Shown: positions 36,252-45,744, counted from the stretch's first letter. The stretch is 48,731 nucleotides of DNA from Gammaproteobacteria bacterium (GCA_012960535.1 DUBB01000050.1:146620-195350), one strand, 5' to 3'. Made by a program: numbers and translations. Notes: a model not told the origin generated them from the sequence alone.

Positions 36252-38669
36252 TCAACTGCGCAGCCTTTGGTTAGTCGGATCATAGACGGCATTTAATTCC
36301 ACATGGGCACTGCGCATACCGGCAGAGGTCATTACCTGCAGTTTCACGTCCTGGGCTACCAGTTCAGGCCTGATATAGGCAAAAGCCAGGCTGTAGCCGA
36401 CCCGATGACCAAAAGCGCCACCTGTGCTGATGCCTACCAGTTGTCGTTCATGGTAAATCGCCTCGTTGCCAAAGCATTCACACGGGATATCATCGTCAAA
36501 GGCCAGGTAGGCCAGGCGGATGCTGCCAGGCTTGGCTAGACGTTGCCTGATGCTCTGTGCACCGATAAATTCCCGGCTGGTATCAATAAAGCGTTCCATG
36601 CCGGCTTCTACACCGCTGATTTCCTCGGTGAATTCGCTGCCCCAGGCCCGGTAGGCCTTTTCCATGCGAAGTGAATTGAAGGCGTAACCGCCAAACTCGC
36701 GGAGCCCATGCTCAGCACCCACGCGTTGCAGTGACTGGTAGATAGACAGCAGCTGATAGCCTGGCATATGCAATTCAAAACCCAGTTCTCCAGCGTAGGA
36801 AACCCGCAGTAGGCGCACTTGCGCGCTGTCAATTTTAATGGTCTGGCATCCGAGCCAGGGCAGGGTCTTTGCTGACAGATCATTGTTTGTCAGTTGCTGT
36901 AATATTGCTCTGGAATTCGGGCCAGTGAGTAATACCGCTGCCGTACGATCGGTGCAGTTATCGATTTTAACATTGAAGCCGCTACAGTGTTGCTGCATCC
37001 AGTCCAGATCACGGTATTCTGAGGCAATGGGGCCGATGAGGTAGTAAAGTTGTTCATTGATGCGGGTGATGGATTGCTCGGTCATGATGCCACCATTGGC
37101 CGCGTGGAACAGGGTAAGCGCCATGCGGCCATCCTTTGCGGGCAACTTGTTGGATGACATTTTATCCAGAAACGTGCTGGCATCAGCGCCACTGATTTCA
37201 AACTTAGCAGCCCCGGATATGTCAATGATGCCAGCGGCGTGATGCACGGCAGCACACTCTTCGGCGACTGCTGCATGGGCAGCGCTGCGCTGCCAGGTCG
37301 GTGGTTCCGACTGGATCAGGTTGGTTGTAAACCACAGGGGTTTTTCATAACCCTGGACGGCGGTGTGCACCGCACCCTTTTCAGCCAGCAGGGCGTGTAA
37401 GGGGCTGATGCGTTTGAGTCGGGCATGTGGTCGGTTGTCATTGACACCAACGGCGGTATACATGATCTCATAGGATTCGATGGCCTTGGTAATGCAATAA
37501 TCTCTGTCTGCCCAGGCACCAAAACGACGGCTGTCCAGGCTCGCCATATTGAGTTCGGTCTGGCCGTGTACCATCCACTGCGCCATGTATTTGCCCAGGC
37601 CGCCCTGGGCTATGCCTATACTGGAGCCGCAGAGGTTCCAGAAATTGGGATGCCCAGCTTGCGGTCCAGCCAGCACATTGTCGTCCGGCGTGTGGGTGAT
37701 GGGGCCATTTACTACGGTCTTTATGCCGACTTCGCTGAACAGGGGCAGTAGTTCCATACAGCGATCCAGGAAAGGCATCAGTCTTTCCAGGTCACCCGGG
37801 AACAGTTCCCGGTCGAAGTTCCAGTCCATACCCTGCAGAGCCCAGGGTTTGCTACCATAGGTTTCATAGGGACCTACCAGTAAACCCTGCGCCTCCTGGC
37901 GAAGGTAAGCACTGCAGTAAGAATCTCGCAGTACAGGCAGTTCTGTTGCAGACTTCTGCAGCGACGGGTGGTTTTCAGTCACCAGGTACTGGTGCTCCAG
38001 ATTGACGATAGGCAGGTTTATTCCGAGCAGGGCACTTACTTCTGGTGCGAAACAGCCCGCCGCATTGACCACATGTTGTGCAATGACTGTGCCCTTTTCA
38101 GTGACCACCTGCCATTCGCCATTGGCCATGGAGTTGATTTCAATTACCCGGTTGAATCGACTGATTTCAGCGCCCTGGGCCCGTGCCAGCTGGGCCAATG
38201 GCATGGCCACGGAAGTTGGGTCGACATGACCGTCATTGGGTGTGCTGGCGATGACGCGGGCCTTGTCAAAGTTTGCCCAGGGATGCATATCTTGTGCTTC
38301 AGCTCGACTGATAATATTGAATTCGCAGGGGACATTCTTAGCTTTGCTTTCCAGATTCCTGAACCATTCTTCCTCCAGTTTGCTGTAGCCGATTCTCAGG
38401 CTACCGGTCTGGTGAAAGGTGGATTCATCACCGGTTTCCTTCGGTAGGATTTCATTGTAGAGCCGGATTGAATAGTCATGGATTTTTGCGACCGTCATGT
38501 TACCGATGAAATTGGAACACAGGCCAGCTGCATGCCAGGTAGAGCCGCTGGTTAATTCTCCCTTCTCGACCAGCAGCAGGTCGGTCCAGCCCTCTTTTGT
38601 CAGGTGATACAGCAGACTGATACCCAGTGAACCACCACCGATGATGACAACACGTGCCTGTGATTTCAT
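36252..38669 (-). CDS. FAD-dependent dimethylglycine/sarcosine dehydrogenase-like protein
   Basis: 805 residues in two parts. The N-terminal DAO domain starts VVIIGGGSLGISLLYHLTKEG; STWHAAGL places H46 at the covalent-FAD histidine of DMGDH/SARDH. The C-terminal half (from about 430) is a GcvT-like folate domain: SYAGELGFELHMPGYQ, then EFTEEISGVEAGMERFI near 680. It oxidatively demethylates an N-methyl amine, passing the C1 unit to tetrahydrofolate. Starts 21 bp after the MttB-family gene, so it is probably the next step after methyl transfer. Exact substrate unknown. Confidence 0.9.
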   Translation of the reverse strand: MKSQARVVIIGGGSLGISLLYHLTKEGWTDLLLVEKGELTSGSTWHAAGLCSNFIGNMTVAKIHDYSIRLYNEILPKETGDESTFHQTGSLRIGYSKLEEEWFRNLESKAKNVPCEFNIISRAEAQDMHPWANFDKARVIASTPNDGHVDPTSVAMPLAQLARAQGAEISRFNRVIEINSMANGEWQVVTEKGTVIAQHVVNAAGCFAPEVSALLGINLPIVNLEHQYLVTENHPSLQKSATELPVLRDSYCSAYLRQEAQGLLVGPYETYGSKPWALQGMDWNFDRELFPGDLERLMPFLDRCMELLPLFSEVGIKTVVNGPITHTPDDNVLAGPQAGHPNFWNLCGSSIGIAQGGLGKYMAQWMVHGQTELNMASLDSRRFGAWADRDYCITKAIESYEIMYTAVGVNDNRPHARLKRISPLHALLAEKGAVHTAVQGYEKPLWFTTNLIQSEPPTWQRSAAHAAVAEECAAVHHAAGIIDISGAAKFEISGADASTFLDKMSSNKLPAKDGRMALTLFHAANGGIMTEQSITRINEQLYYLIGPIASEYRDLDWMQQHCSGFNVKIDNCTDRTAAVLLTGPNSRAILQQLTNNDLSAKTLPWLGCQTIKIDSAQVRLLRVSYAGELGFELHMPGYQLLSIYQSLQRVGAEHGLREFGGYAFNSLRMEKAYRAWGSEFTEEISGVEAGMERFIDTSREFIGAQSIRQRLAKPGSIRLAYLAFDDDIPCECFGNEAIYHERQLVGISTGGAFGHRVGYSLAFAYIRPELVAQDVKLQVMTSAGMRSAHVELNAVYDPTNQRLRS

Positions 38670-38690
38670 GATTTGTCTCCCGACTCTGGC

Positions 38691-40235
38691 TTAGCTACGA
38701 CCCATTGCTTCCCGGCTTAAGAAAATAGGGAATGCGGCTCGAATCCTCGCATCTACCTCATCGCTGATATGCCGTGGAACGTGGCTGGATAAGATCTCCC
38801 TTTTTCGAGCAGTAGCCTGGACCAGTGGGTCTGGCCGATCAGCATCTTTCCAGTCGTTGGGGCTCATGCGATTAGAAAATTCAGGATAGATGTATTCGCT
38901 CTGCATGACGCTGAGCGTCTGGTCAGAGCCCAGATAGTGGCCCGTGCCGCTCAAGCAGACGTCCTTCAGGGTATCGAAAGCCAGCGTATCCTGGTTCACG
39001 GTAACACCTTTTGCCATGCGCAGGCTGGCGCCGAGTATGTCATTGTCGAGTAGCAGACTCTCCGGGCAGGTACCAAGCAGGCTGGCGTACATACCGGCGG
39101 CTTCATAGATGATGTTTGCCCCAGACAGGGCTGCTACCGCGGCGTTATAGCCGTGCTCAGAACCTGCCTGAAAATCAGGTACTTTTGAGTCAGACATGCC
39201 ACAACCCGTGCCCATGGGTAGAGAAAAATAGTGACCAATCTGGGCGCAGGCTGCAGACAGGATACCCTGCTCGGGTGATCCTCCGCTCATGGCGCCGGTA
39301 CGAAGGTCTGACACAAATGGCCAGGTACCGATGATGGCAGGTGCGCCTGGTTTGATAGCGTTGACATAAACCAGGCCGCCGAGACACTCCGCCCAGGCTT
39401 GGGAGATGGTGCCCGCCAGACAGGGAGGTGCGGTGGCGCCTGCCTGCCCCGCAGACAAAAGCAGCACTGGCATGCCACCTTCTACGGCAATTTTAAGGCA
39501 TTCAAGGGCTTCCTCGGCGAACTTCATGGGGGGTACCACGAAGCAGTTAGACTGACTGACAAAGGGCCGGGCACGCCAGGCTGCTTCACTACCCGCAGCC
39601 ATATGCAGTAATTTCAAGGTTTCCTGCAGATGCTGTGCTTCTGTCCAGGAAGCGCCTACATGCTTGCTGGTGCCCATGATCGCGTTGTAGGTAGTATTGA
39701 TATCCATGGCGCAGTTATCGAGGATATCGCGCAGCACACAGGTGCGCTGGAACATGTGAATATGCTCGCAGGTATCTGTAATACGAGCCATGTCATACAG
39801 ATCCTGAGCTGTCGAATCTCGATATTCCCCAGTCGTTGGATCTACCACCATGACTGCAGCGCCGGCGGTGGAGAAATACACTTTCGAGCCGCTCAAAGTC
39901 AGATCCTGTGCAGGATTCTGGGCATGGAGAGTGAGTTCACTGGGGGTAGCTTCAAGTGCTTTTTGTACAACATCACGAGACATGCGCAGGCGGCCGTCTT
40001 TGCCCAGCTCTGCACCATAGGCGGTACAGGTCTCTATACAATGCGGTGTGGCCTGAGCAAAGCCAACTTCTTCCAGGATGCGAAAGCAGTTATCCACTAT
40101 CGCCTCGGTATCAGCCTCCGTCAGAGGACGGTACTGGCCGCCACTTTCGCCCGGCTGAACCGGTCTGAGTTCCTCTGCCAGCGGCGCTGTTCTGATCGCG
40201 ATTCGAGACTTTCTACCGCCTGAGCGTCTGGGCAT
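38691..40235 (-). CDS. Trimethylamine methyltransferase (MttB) family protein, non-pyrrolysine
   Basis: 514 residues from ATG 40235, preceded by AAGGAGG at 5 bp; the frame continues upstream without reason. MttB family: PFVSQSNCFVVPPMKF, VLLLSAGQAGATAPPCLAGT, GTGCGMSDSKVPDFQAG, and GANIIYEAAGMYASLLG. True TMA methyltransferases insert pyrrolysine at an in-frame TAG; here the frame has no TAG and ends in TAA, so it is a glycine-betaine/MtgB-like relative. These demethylate quaternary amines with a corrinoid protein, but none is in the window. Pairs with the DMGDH-like gene 21 bp downstream. Confidence 0.88.
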   Translation of the reverse strand: MPRRSGGRKSRIAIRTAPLAEELRPVQPGESGGQYRPLTEADTEAIVDNCFRILEEVGFAQATPHCIETCTAYGAELGKDGRLRMSRDVVQKALEATPSELTLHAQNPAQDLTLSGSKVYFSTAGAAVMVVDPTTGEYRDSTAQDLYDMARITDTCEHIHMFQRTCVLRDILDNCAMDINTTYNAIMGTSKHVGASWTEAQHLQETLKLLHMAAGSEAAWRARPFVSQSNCFVVPPMKFAEEALECLKIAVEGGMPVLLLSAGQAGATAPPCLAGTISQAWAECLGGLVYVNAIKPGAPAIIGTWPFVSDLRTGAMSGGSPEQGILSAACAQIGHYFSLPMGTGCGMSDSKVPDFQAGSEHGYNAAVAALSGANIIYEAAGMYASLLGTCPESLLLDNDILGASLRMAKGVTVNQDTLAFDTLKDVCLSGTGHYLGSDQTLSVMQSEYIYPEFSNRMSPNDWKDADRPDPLVQATARKREILSSHVPRHISDEVDARIRAAFPIFLSREAMGRS

Positions 40236-40587
40236 TGGCGCCTCCTTGTTTTTTGAATCTGCTGCCTCGATTCTGCCCGCTAGAGACGCTAGTCTCAAGT
40301 CCTGCTGACAACTAGTTGAGTCGACCACATGCTCAGGAATTCTAAATTTGTTGCCGGGTTCCGTCCTGGGCTCCCGGTCTGGGTTGGGGCAGGACCTGCT
40401 ATAATTCGTGCTGCCGGGGGTAATTGTTGGTCAGCTAAACCCCTTGCTGGGTAATCAACTGGCAATGGCGAAGTTGCTGTGCTGCTTGTTGGCGGTTTCA
40501 GTTGAAGCTAGACTGTTACCGGAAGACCTATCTGAGCGTTTACATCAGAGCCTATAAACGAGACTAAGAAAGTTGGTGGAGCATCCA
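40236..40587. promoter_or_regulatory. Divergent promoter region, MttB gene and amidohydrolase
   Basis: About 350 bp with no convincing ORF. A 14-bp inverted repeat (GAGAC-GCTA-GTCTC, 40283-40296) about 50 bp before the MttB start could be an operator. Both promoters must lie here. Confidence 0.5.
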
Positions 40588-41721
40588 ATGACTAAACCTT
40601 TTGTTGTCGACATGGATTCTCATGTAATGGAACCTGCAGATCTCTGGGACAATTATCTCGAGCCTCAATACAGGGATCGTTCTATTACTATACGTAAAAA
40701 CAATAGTGGCCGAGAGGAGCTTATAGTTGATAATAAGGTCCTGCTGTCGGGGCGACTGGCCTCGCTTGGTGGAGTAGAGCACCAGGCCGATAAGTTGTTC
40801 ATCGATCCTGATATACCCTATATGGATGGTTGTCCGCTGGCCAGTTACGACACCACTGCCAGGGTAAAATTGCTTGATGAATGGGGCGTGGATGCTGGCG
40901 TGGTCTTTCCGACGATCGGTATTCTCTGGGACAAACCGGATGATCCGGAACTGGCCATGGCCTATGCGCGAGCCTATAACAACTGGCAATGGGATTTTGC
41001 ATCTCCCGCACTTAACAGGATTGTGCCCATCGCGCATATTCCGCTGTATGACGTCGAACTGGCCAAAGTGGAATTACAGCGTTGTCTTAAACTCGGTTTC
41101 AAGGGCATGTTTCTGGCCCCAGAACCGGTAGCTGGGAAACGGCCTTCGCATCCTGATTTTGATCCGTTATGGCAGATGTTGGTCGAAGCAGACCTACCGG
41201 TCTGTATTCATCTCATTGTTCGATTTGATCGGGTCATCAATTTATCGGCGACGCGCTGGTGGGACAGCAATACCGAGCCAATGAATACGGTTTTCTCGTT
41301 TGCACTTGGTGGCACCATGCAGCTGATACCGGCAACGGCGGCGCTGATCTGTGATGGTCTGTTTGACCGATTCCCGGGTTTGAAGATCGCTATTGTTGAA
41401 TCTGGTGCGGGTTATGCCAGTTACCTGATGGACCGGCTCGATGAAAAATATGATCGTTTCGGTGCCATGGCTAACCTGAAAAGAAAGCCCAGCGAATATA
41501 TGCGGGAAAATTTCTGGTTTGTCATGGACCCGTCTGAACGCTCCATCGATGCGCAGTGTGATCTGCTTGGCGAAGAGCACTTTCTCTGGGGCAGTGATTA
41601 TCCGCATATTGACTCTCATGCGGATGCCATGTCAGAAGTCCATACAGCGCTTGCGCCCATGAGCGAACATCGCCGTAATCTGGTGCTCGGTGAGAATGCC
41701 AGAAAACTGTTCCACCTGTGA
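40588..41721 (+). CDS. Amidohydrolase_2-family metal-dependent hydrolase/decarboxylase
   Basis: 377 residues from ATG 40588, with GGTGGAG upstream. The metal motif D10-S-H12 is intact (VVDMDSHVMEP), with H208 in VCIHL and D337 in GSDYPHID; ESGAGYASYL is near 272. Such proteins are decarboxylases or hydrolases of aromatic/keto-acid substrates; no specific one can be chosen. It contrasts with the metal-less relative at 20244. Divergent from the MttB gene and probably monocistronic: a 227-bp gap follows. Confidence 0.88.
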   Translation: MTKPFVVDMDSHVMEPADLWDNYLEPQYRDRSITIRKNNSGREELIVDNKVLLSGRLASLGGVEHQADKLFIDPDIPYMDGCPLASYDTTARVKLLDEWGVDAGVVFPTIGILWDKPDDPELAMAYARAYNNWQWDFASPALNRIVPIAHIPLYDVELAKVELQRCLKLGFKGMFLAPEPVAGKRPSHPDFDPLWQMLVEADLPVCIHLIVRFDRVINLSATRWWDSNTEPMNTVFSFALGGTMQLIPATAALICDGLFDRFPGLKIAIVESGAGYASYLMDRLDEKYDRFGAMANLKRKPSEYMRENFWFVMDPSERSIDAQCDLLGEEHFLWGSDYPHIDSHADAMSEVHTALAPMSEHRRNLVLGENARKLFHL

Positions 41722-41818
41722 CGGCCAGAGACGAACCGAAACCAGTCCAGTTTTGACGTTTCAGCTTTTCAGCAAATACTGCTTGATTCCAGTGTGTTGT
41801 GGTAGGTAAGCCGCCAGC

Positions 41819-41854
41819 CTAACTGTCCCTTGAACTGTCCCTTGAACTGCACAC
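41819..41854. repeat. 12-bp tandem array, 3 units
   Basis: CTAACTGTCCCT, TGAACTGTCCCT, TGAACTGCACAC at 41819, 41831, 41843. The core TGAACTGTCC is shared with the large array at 45752-45891. Confidence 0.75.
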
Positions 41855-41948
41855 TTAAAACTAAGCTTTTCGTGTCATAGCTGTTGTGGCTGCGGTCTTG
41901 AGACGCTAGGCTTTGTGATAAGCAATATTATTTCAGAGGATCGTTGTG

Positions 41949-42374
41949 ATGATAAATACCCACCCCATTCTTCTCCCCGTTCTCGTTTTGGTGCTCTGGT
42001 CGATGGTTCAATTGATCTGGATGGCGGCCACCCGCCTACCAGCTATTGGCGCCGCGAAGCTTGGTCCAGCCGCTGGTCAGCGTACTGCAGAACTTGCAGG
42101 CCAGATACCTAAAGAAGTTCAATGGAAAGCTGACAATTACAATCACCTCATGGAGCAGCCCACCTTATTCTACGCCACTGCGATTACACTGGCTGTGGTT
42201 GGGCTGGGTACAGGCCTGAATCTTTACCTGGCCTGGTTGTATACCGGTTTAAGAGTGGTCCACAGCATTGTGCAATCCACGACCAATCCAGTCATGGTTC
42301 GTTTCTCGCTGTTTATTCTGGGAAGCCTGGCTTTGGCTGCGATGGCGGTAAACGGGATTATGCAGATGCTCTGA
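41949..42374 (+). CDS. MAPEG-family membrane protein
   Basis: 141 residues with about four TM helices: VLVLVLWSMVQLIWMAA, then after a loop YATAITLAVVGLGTGLNLYL, LAWLYTGLRVVHSIV and FSLFILGSLALAAMAVNGIM. The motif WKADNYNHLMEQPTLFYA and YTGLRVVHSIVQ are typical MAPEG (membrane-associated proteins in eicosanoid and glutathione metabolism). Bacterial members may act in glutathione-linked detoxification. AGAGGATC precedes the GTG/ATG start pair (41946/41949). Confidence 0.9.
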   Translation: MINTHPILLPVLVLVLWSMVQLIWMAATRLPAIGAAKLGPAAGQRTAELAGQIPKEVQWKADNYNHLMEQPTLFYATAITLAVVGLGTGLNLYLAWLYTGLRVVHSIVQSTTNPVMVRFSLFILGSLALAAMAVNGIMQML

Positions 42375-42376
42375 TA

Positions 42377-42418
42377 AGGGCAAGGCGGTCTATGGCAACT
42401 TTTAACTGCGCCTGCCCT
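42377..42418 (+). other. Stem-loop between MAPEG and deaminase-like gene
   Basis: AGGGCAAGGCG pairs with CGCCTGCCCT (10 bp, one bulged A) around a 21-nt loop. It starts 2 bp after the MAPEG stop and has no T-run, so it is more likely an mRNA-end structure or a weak terminator. Confidence 0.4.
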
Positions 42419-42492
42419 GCACCGACAGGGGCTCATGTTTGAAATTTCAGAGGCTACTTTAATGCCCGACTTCAACTTATTAGGACACTTCC

Positions 42493-43491
42493 ATGCAAGA
42501 CTTTATCCGCGACATGCCAAAAGCCGAACTACATGTTCATCTGGAAGGTACGCTTGAACCTGAGCACATATTTGCATTGGCTGAGCGAAATCAGATTGAG
42601 ATGGAATACAAGACCCCGGAAGAGGTTATTGCCGCTTACAATTTTCATGATTTACCGTCTTTCCTGGCCATCTATTACGCGGCCATGGGGGTGTTACAGA
42701 CCGAGGAGGATTTTTTTGAGCTGACTTACCACTATTTCTTGCGAGCTCACGAGGACAATATTGTCTATGTTGAACCTTTTTTTGATCCGCAGGGCCATAC
42801 CAGTCGCGGTGTAAGCTTTGCCACCGTTATCAACGGCATTCATCGGGCCCAGGTCGCTGCCAGAGAAAAACTGGGCATCGAATCAAATCTCATTATGTGT
42901 TTTCTCCGGGACGCATCGGCAGAATCAGCCATGCAGCATCTGCACATGAGTCTGGCTTATCGTGATTGGATTATTGGCGTTGGCCTTGATTCTGACGAAA
43001 AAGATAACCCCCCCTCTAAATTCCGCGAAGTATTCGCACTGGCACGGCAGGAAGGCTACAAACTGACCATGCATTGTGATGTTAACCAGGTGGATATTGT
43101 CGACCATATCTGGCAGTGCCTGGACGATATTGAAGTGGACAGGATTGATCATGGTATCAACTCCCTGGAAGACGAAAAACTGTGCCAGGAAATCGCCAGC
43201 AGGGGATTAGGTTTGACGGTCTGTCCTGTGTCGAATCGTTTTGTGGTCCAGTCGCTGACCAGTCAGGAAATCAAGGCCATGCTGGCCAGGCGCATGAAGG
43301 TCTCTATCCATTCAGATGACCCGGGCTATTTTCGTGCTTATCTCACCGATAACTATCTGGCGCTGATTGAAGAAGCCGAATTCAGCCGTGCTGAGATTAT
43401 GCAACTTAACCGTCATGCATTCGAAACCAGCTGGGCAGAAGATGAGCAGAAACAGCGCTACCTGGAACAATTGCAGCAGTATTCGAGTTGA
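42493..43491 (+). CDS. Adenosine deaminase-like protein with altered active site
   Basis: 332 residues of the adenosine/adenine deaminase fold. Metal ligands look intact: H14-V-H16 (ELHVHLEGTLEPEH), H194, and D275-D276 in SIHSDDPGY; the later HGIN is also present. However, where deaminases have H-A-G-E, with Glu as proton shuttle, this protein reads H194-C-D-V197 (MHCDVNQ). The usual catalytic Glu is thus missing, so a different nucleoside or purine-like substrate, or different chemistry, is likely. No neighbour suggests purine salvage. Convergent with the DUF1993 gene. Confidence 0.82.
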   Translation: MQDFIRDMPKAELHVHLEGTLEPEHIFALAERNQIEMEYKTPEEVIAAYNFHDLPSFLAIYYAAMGVLQTEEDFFELTYHYFLRAHEDNIVYVEPFFDPQGHTSRGVSFATVINGIHRAQVAAREKLGIESNLIMCFLRDASAESAMQHLHMSLAYRDWIIGVGLDSDEKDNPPSKFREVFALARQEGYKLTMHCDVNQVDIVDHIWQCLDDIEVDRIDHGINSLEDEKLCQEIASRGLGLTVCPVSNRFVVQSLTSQEIKAMLARRMKVSIHSDDPGYFRAYLTDNYLALIEEAEFSRAEIMQLNRHAFETSWAEDEQKQRYLEQLQQYSS

Positions 43492-43548
43492 TCTTAGCGG
43501 GCCCAGCCCGGGCCGATAGTGATTCAGGCTCGTTTGTGACGGTATAGG

Positions 43549-44067
43549 CTAAGCTTTTATTCGCATCTGGCCCAGGAAGTCTCTCTTTCCGAGGGGAACT
43601 CCCTTCATCCTTAATATGTCGTAGGTCGTGGTCGCGTGAAAATAGAAATTAGGCAGCGAGAACGACATTAAGAAATCTTCCGCGATAAATGGCATGCCGC
43701 GATCACCGATCTTGAACATGAGATCATTGCCTTCCAGGGCATTAACAGCATCTGGAGTGAGCTGCTGGACTTCCTGCAGCGCGGCTTTGACGGAATCGTG
43801 TAATTCCTGGTAGTCCTTGTCGATGGCGAATGACGGCGTTGTGAACTCTCCGGCCTGAACACCCCGCATCGCACCCTGGGAGTGATGTACCACAGATACG
43901 ATCTGAAAATGGAATGGCATCATATCGGGATGCAGGCGCGTGTTGACGATGTCATCCAACTCGATGTTATTTTCCTCGCAGTACTGTCGGCCTTTTTCAA
44001 GCACCCCGGAGACTGCACCTAATTCTTGTATATACGTTTTTACGCTGACATCATAAAGTGTGGTCAT
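43549..44067 (-). CDS. DUF1993-family protein
   Basis: 172 residues; starts TLYDVSVKTYIQEL, carries LHPDMMPFHFQIVSVVHH near 47, FSLPNFYFHATTTYDILRM near 135 and ends GKRDFLGQMR. These are the hallmarks of DUF1993, a DinB-like four-helix bundle of unknown function, often with metal-binding His residues (HFQ, HH and FHATT here). Cytoplasmic. Divergent from the M20 peptidase at 44344. Confidence 0.88.
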   Translation of the reverse strand: MTTLYDVSVKTYIQELGAVSGVLEKGRQYCEENNIELDDIVNTRLHPDMMPFHFQIVSVVHHSQGAMRGVQAGEFTTPSFAIDKDYQELHDSVKAALQEVQQLTPDAVNALEGNDLMFKIGDRGMPFIAEDFLMSFSLPNFYFHATTTYDILRMKGVPLGKRDFLGQMRIKA

Positions 44068-44210
44068 TGTTAGGTCCCCGGTGGTTATTAAGCGTGTAGT
44101 TTGGCTTTAGGGTACTACACAGGTTTGTTGGCGGATACAGCTAAGTTCAGGCTGCTGTGGGCTATTACCCGGTTATCTTTCAGGCAGACAGGATGCGCCG
44201 CAACTTGAAC

Positions 44211-44256
44211 TGGTATGATCGCTATACCAAGATAGATCAATGGGTAGGTATACCAA
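44211..44256. promoter_or_regulatory. Repeated TATACCA inverted motifs, possible operator
   Basis: TGGTAT and ATACCA form an inverted repeat with a 7-bp spacer (44211-44229), and TATACCAA recurs at 44249 inside the palindrome GGTATACC (44247-44254). The two TATACCAA copies are 26 bp apart in the divergent DUF1993/M20 promoter region. Confidence 0.4.
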
Positions 44257-44343
44257 CCTTGAGCGCTATTTTTTAGCGGTTCAGACAAACCTGATTTTAA
44301 CCCGAAAACCTGCCATCCCAGGTTGGATATAAGAGATAGTCAT

Positions 44344-45744
44344 ATGAGAATAATTAAGAGTTTGCTGGCCGGCTGCCTGCTGGCTGCGCTGAGTTTCAGC
44401 GCTCAAGCCAGCCAGTACCAAGAGCCGTTCCAGGATAAAGCCCTGGAATTACTGCGACACAGTGTCACCATGCGCACGGCAGACGGTTTTGGTCTGGTTC
44501 CTGAACTGGCTTCCTATCTTGCTGCAGAGCTGAAGCTGGCAGGTTTTGACCCACAGGATCTTCACCTGCTGCCCATGGGCAGAACAGCAGCCCTGGTGGT
44601 GCGTTATCCGGGTGATGGTTCTTCCGGCAGGAAACCGATTCTGCTTTCCGCTCACATGGATGTCGTGGATGCACTGCCGGAGGACTGGCAGCGCGATCCC
44701 TTCACGCTGATTGAGGAAAACGGTTATTATTTTGGCCGTGGCGCCAGTGACAATAAATTTGGTATGTCGGTGCTGGTTGCCACCCTGATGCGCTTGAAGG
44801 CGGAAGGTTTTGTGCCGAGCCGTGATCTGGTACTGGCGCTATCCGGCGATGAAGAAAGCTATATGGAAACCACCCGCCAGCTGGCGACCGACTACCGTCA
44901 TTTGATCGATGCTGAATTTGCCCTGATTGCCGATGGCGGAGGTGGTCACCTGGATGAAGCAACCGGCGAGGCGGTTGCCTTCTCGGTAGACGTTGCCGAA
45001 AAAACCTATGCTACATTCGAGATGACGGCCCGCAATGCCGGTGGTCACAGCTCGCTGCCGCGAACGGATAATGCCATCAAGGATCTGACTCTGGCGCTGA
45101 CAAAAATATTCAATTTTGAATTTCCGGTTGAGGATAGTGAACTGACCCGTTCCTATTTCCGACAGACCGCGTTATTGGTAGGCGGGCAACTGGGCCAGGC
45201 GATGACGCGTTTCTCGGACAACCCGGCAGATAAAGAGGCCGTGGCCCTGTTGCGACGACATCCTGGTTATGCAGGCTCGACCGGGACCACCTGTGTACCC
45301 ACCATGCTCAGGGGTGGTCATGCCGAAAACGCTTTACCACAATCAGCCACCGCGACGGTGAATTGCCGGATTTTCCCTGGTGTAGGCGTTGCCAGCACGC
45401 TGGATACTTTAAAAGCGCTGGTTGGCAACAGTGATATTGAGTGGAAAACGCTGGATAACCCGCTCGAGAGTGACCCATCACCCTTGCGGAAGGATGTGTT
45501 CGATGCCATAGCCAATGGGGTGCACCTTTCTTATCCTGGGCTGGCTATCATTCCGCATATGGCCTCGGGTGCATCGGATGGATTGCACTTTCGGGCGGTG
45601 GGCATTCCCAGCTATACTTTTTCCGGTATCTTCATGAAGGCATCCGATGAGTTTGCGCATGGTTTGAACGAGCGCGTGCCCGTGGCAACACTGCCAGTCG
45701 CGATGACCCTGTGGTATTCGATCCTGACCGAACTAGCCCAGTAA
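44344..45744 (+). CDS. Secreted M20-family metallopeptidase
   Basis: 466 residues; signal peptide 1-22 (MRIIKSLLAGCLLAALSFSAQA), so periplasmic or exported. Start is ATG 44344 instead of 44323. Metal-site motifs: SAHMDVVDALPEDW, GRGASDNKFGMSVL, LSGDEESYMETT (catalytic Glu pair), and ADGGGGHLDE. NAGGHSSLPRTDNA is the dimerisation-domain substrate motif. Hydrolyses acyl-amino acids or peptides. Same superfamily as 27761-29218, yet with a cleavable signal. Its end abuts the 12-bp array. Confidence 0.9.
   Translation: MRIIKSLLAGCLLAALSFSAQASQYQEPFQDKALELLRHSVTMRTADGFGLVPELASYLAAELKLAGFDPQDLHLLPMGRTAALVVRYPGDGSSGRKPILLSAHMDVVDALPEDWQRDPFTLIEENGYYFGRGASDNKFGMSVLVATLMRLKAEGFVPSRDLVLALSGDEESYMETTRQLATDYRHLIDAEFALIADGGGGHLDEATGEAVAFSVDVAEKTYATFEMTARNAGGHSSLPRTDNAIKDLTLALTKIFNFEFPVEDSELTRSYFRQTALLVGGQLGQAMTRFSDNPADKEAVALLRRHPGYAGSTGTTCVPTMLRGGHAENALPQSATATVNCRIFPGVGVASTLDTLKALVGNSDIEWKTLDNPLESDPSPLRKDVFDAIANGVHLSYPGLAIIPHMASGASDGLHFRAVGIPSYTFSGIFMKASDEFAHGLNERVPVATLPVAMTLWYSILTELAQ

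Noticed and set aside
38691..40235. Pyrrolysine-containing MttB
   Set aside because: No in-frame TAG and the stop is TAA; treated as a non-Pyl homolog.
40283..41909. Shared 10-mer GAGACGCTAG at 40283 and 41900
   Set aside because: Too short to be a convincing shared site; the second copy lacks the inverted arm.
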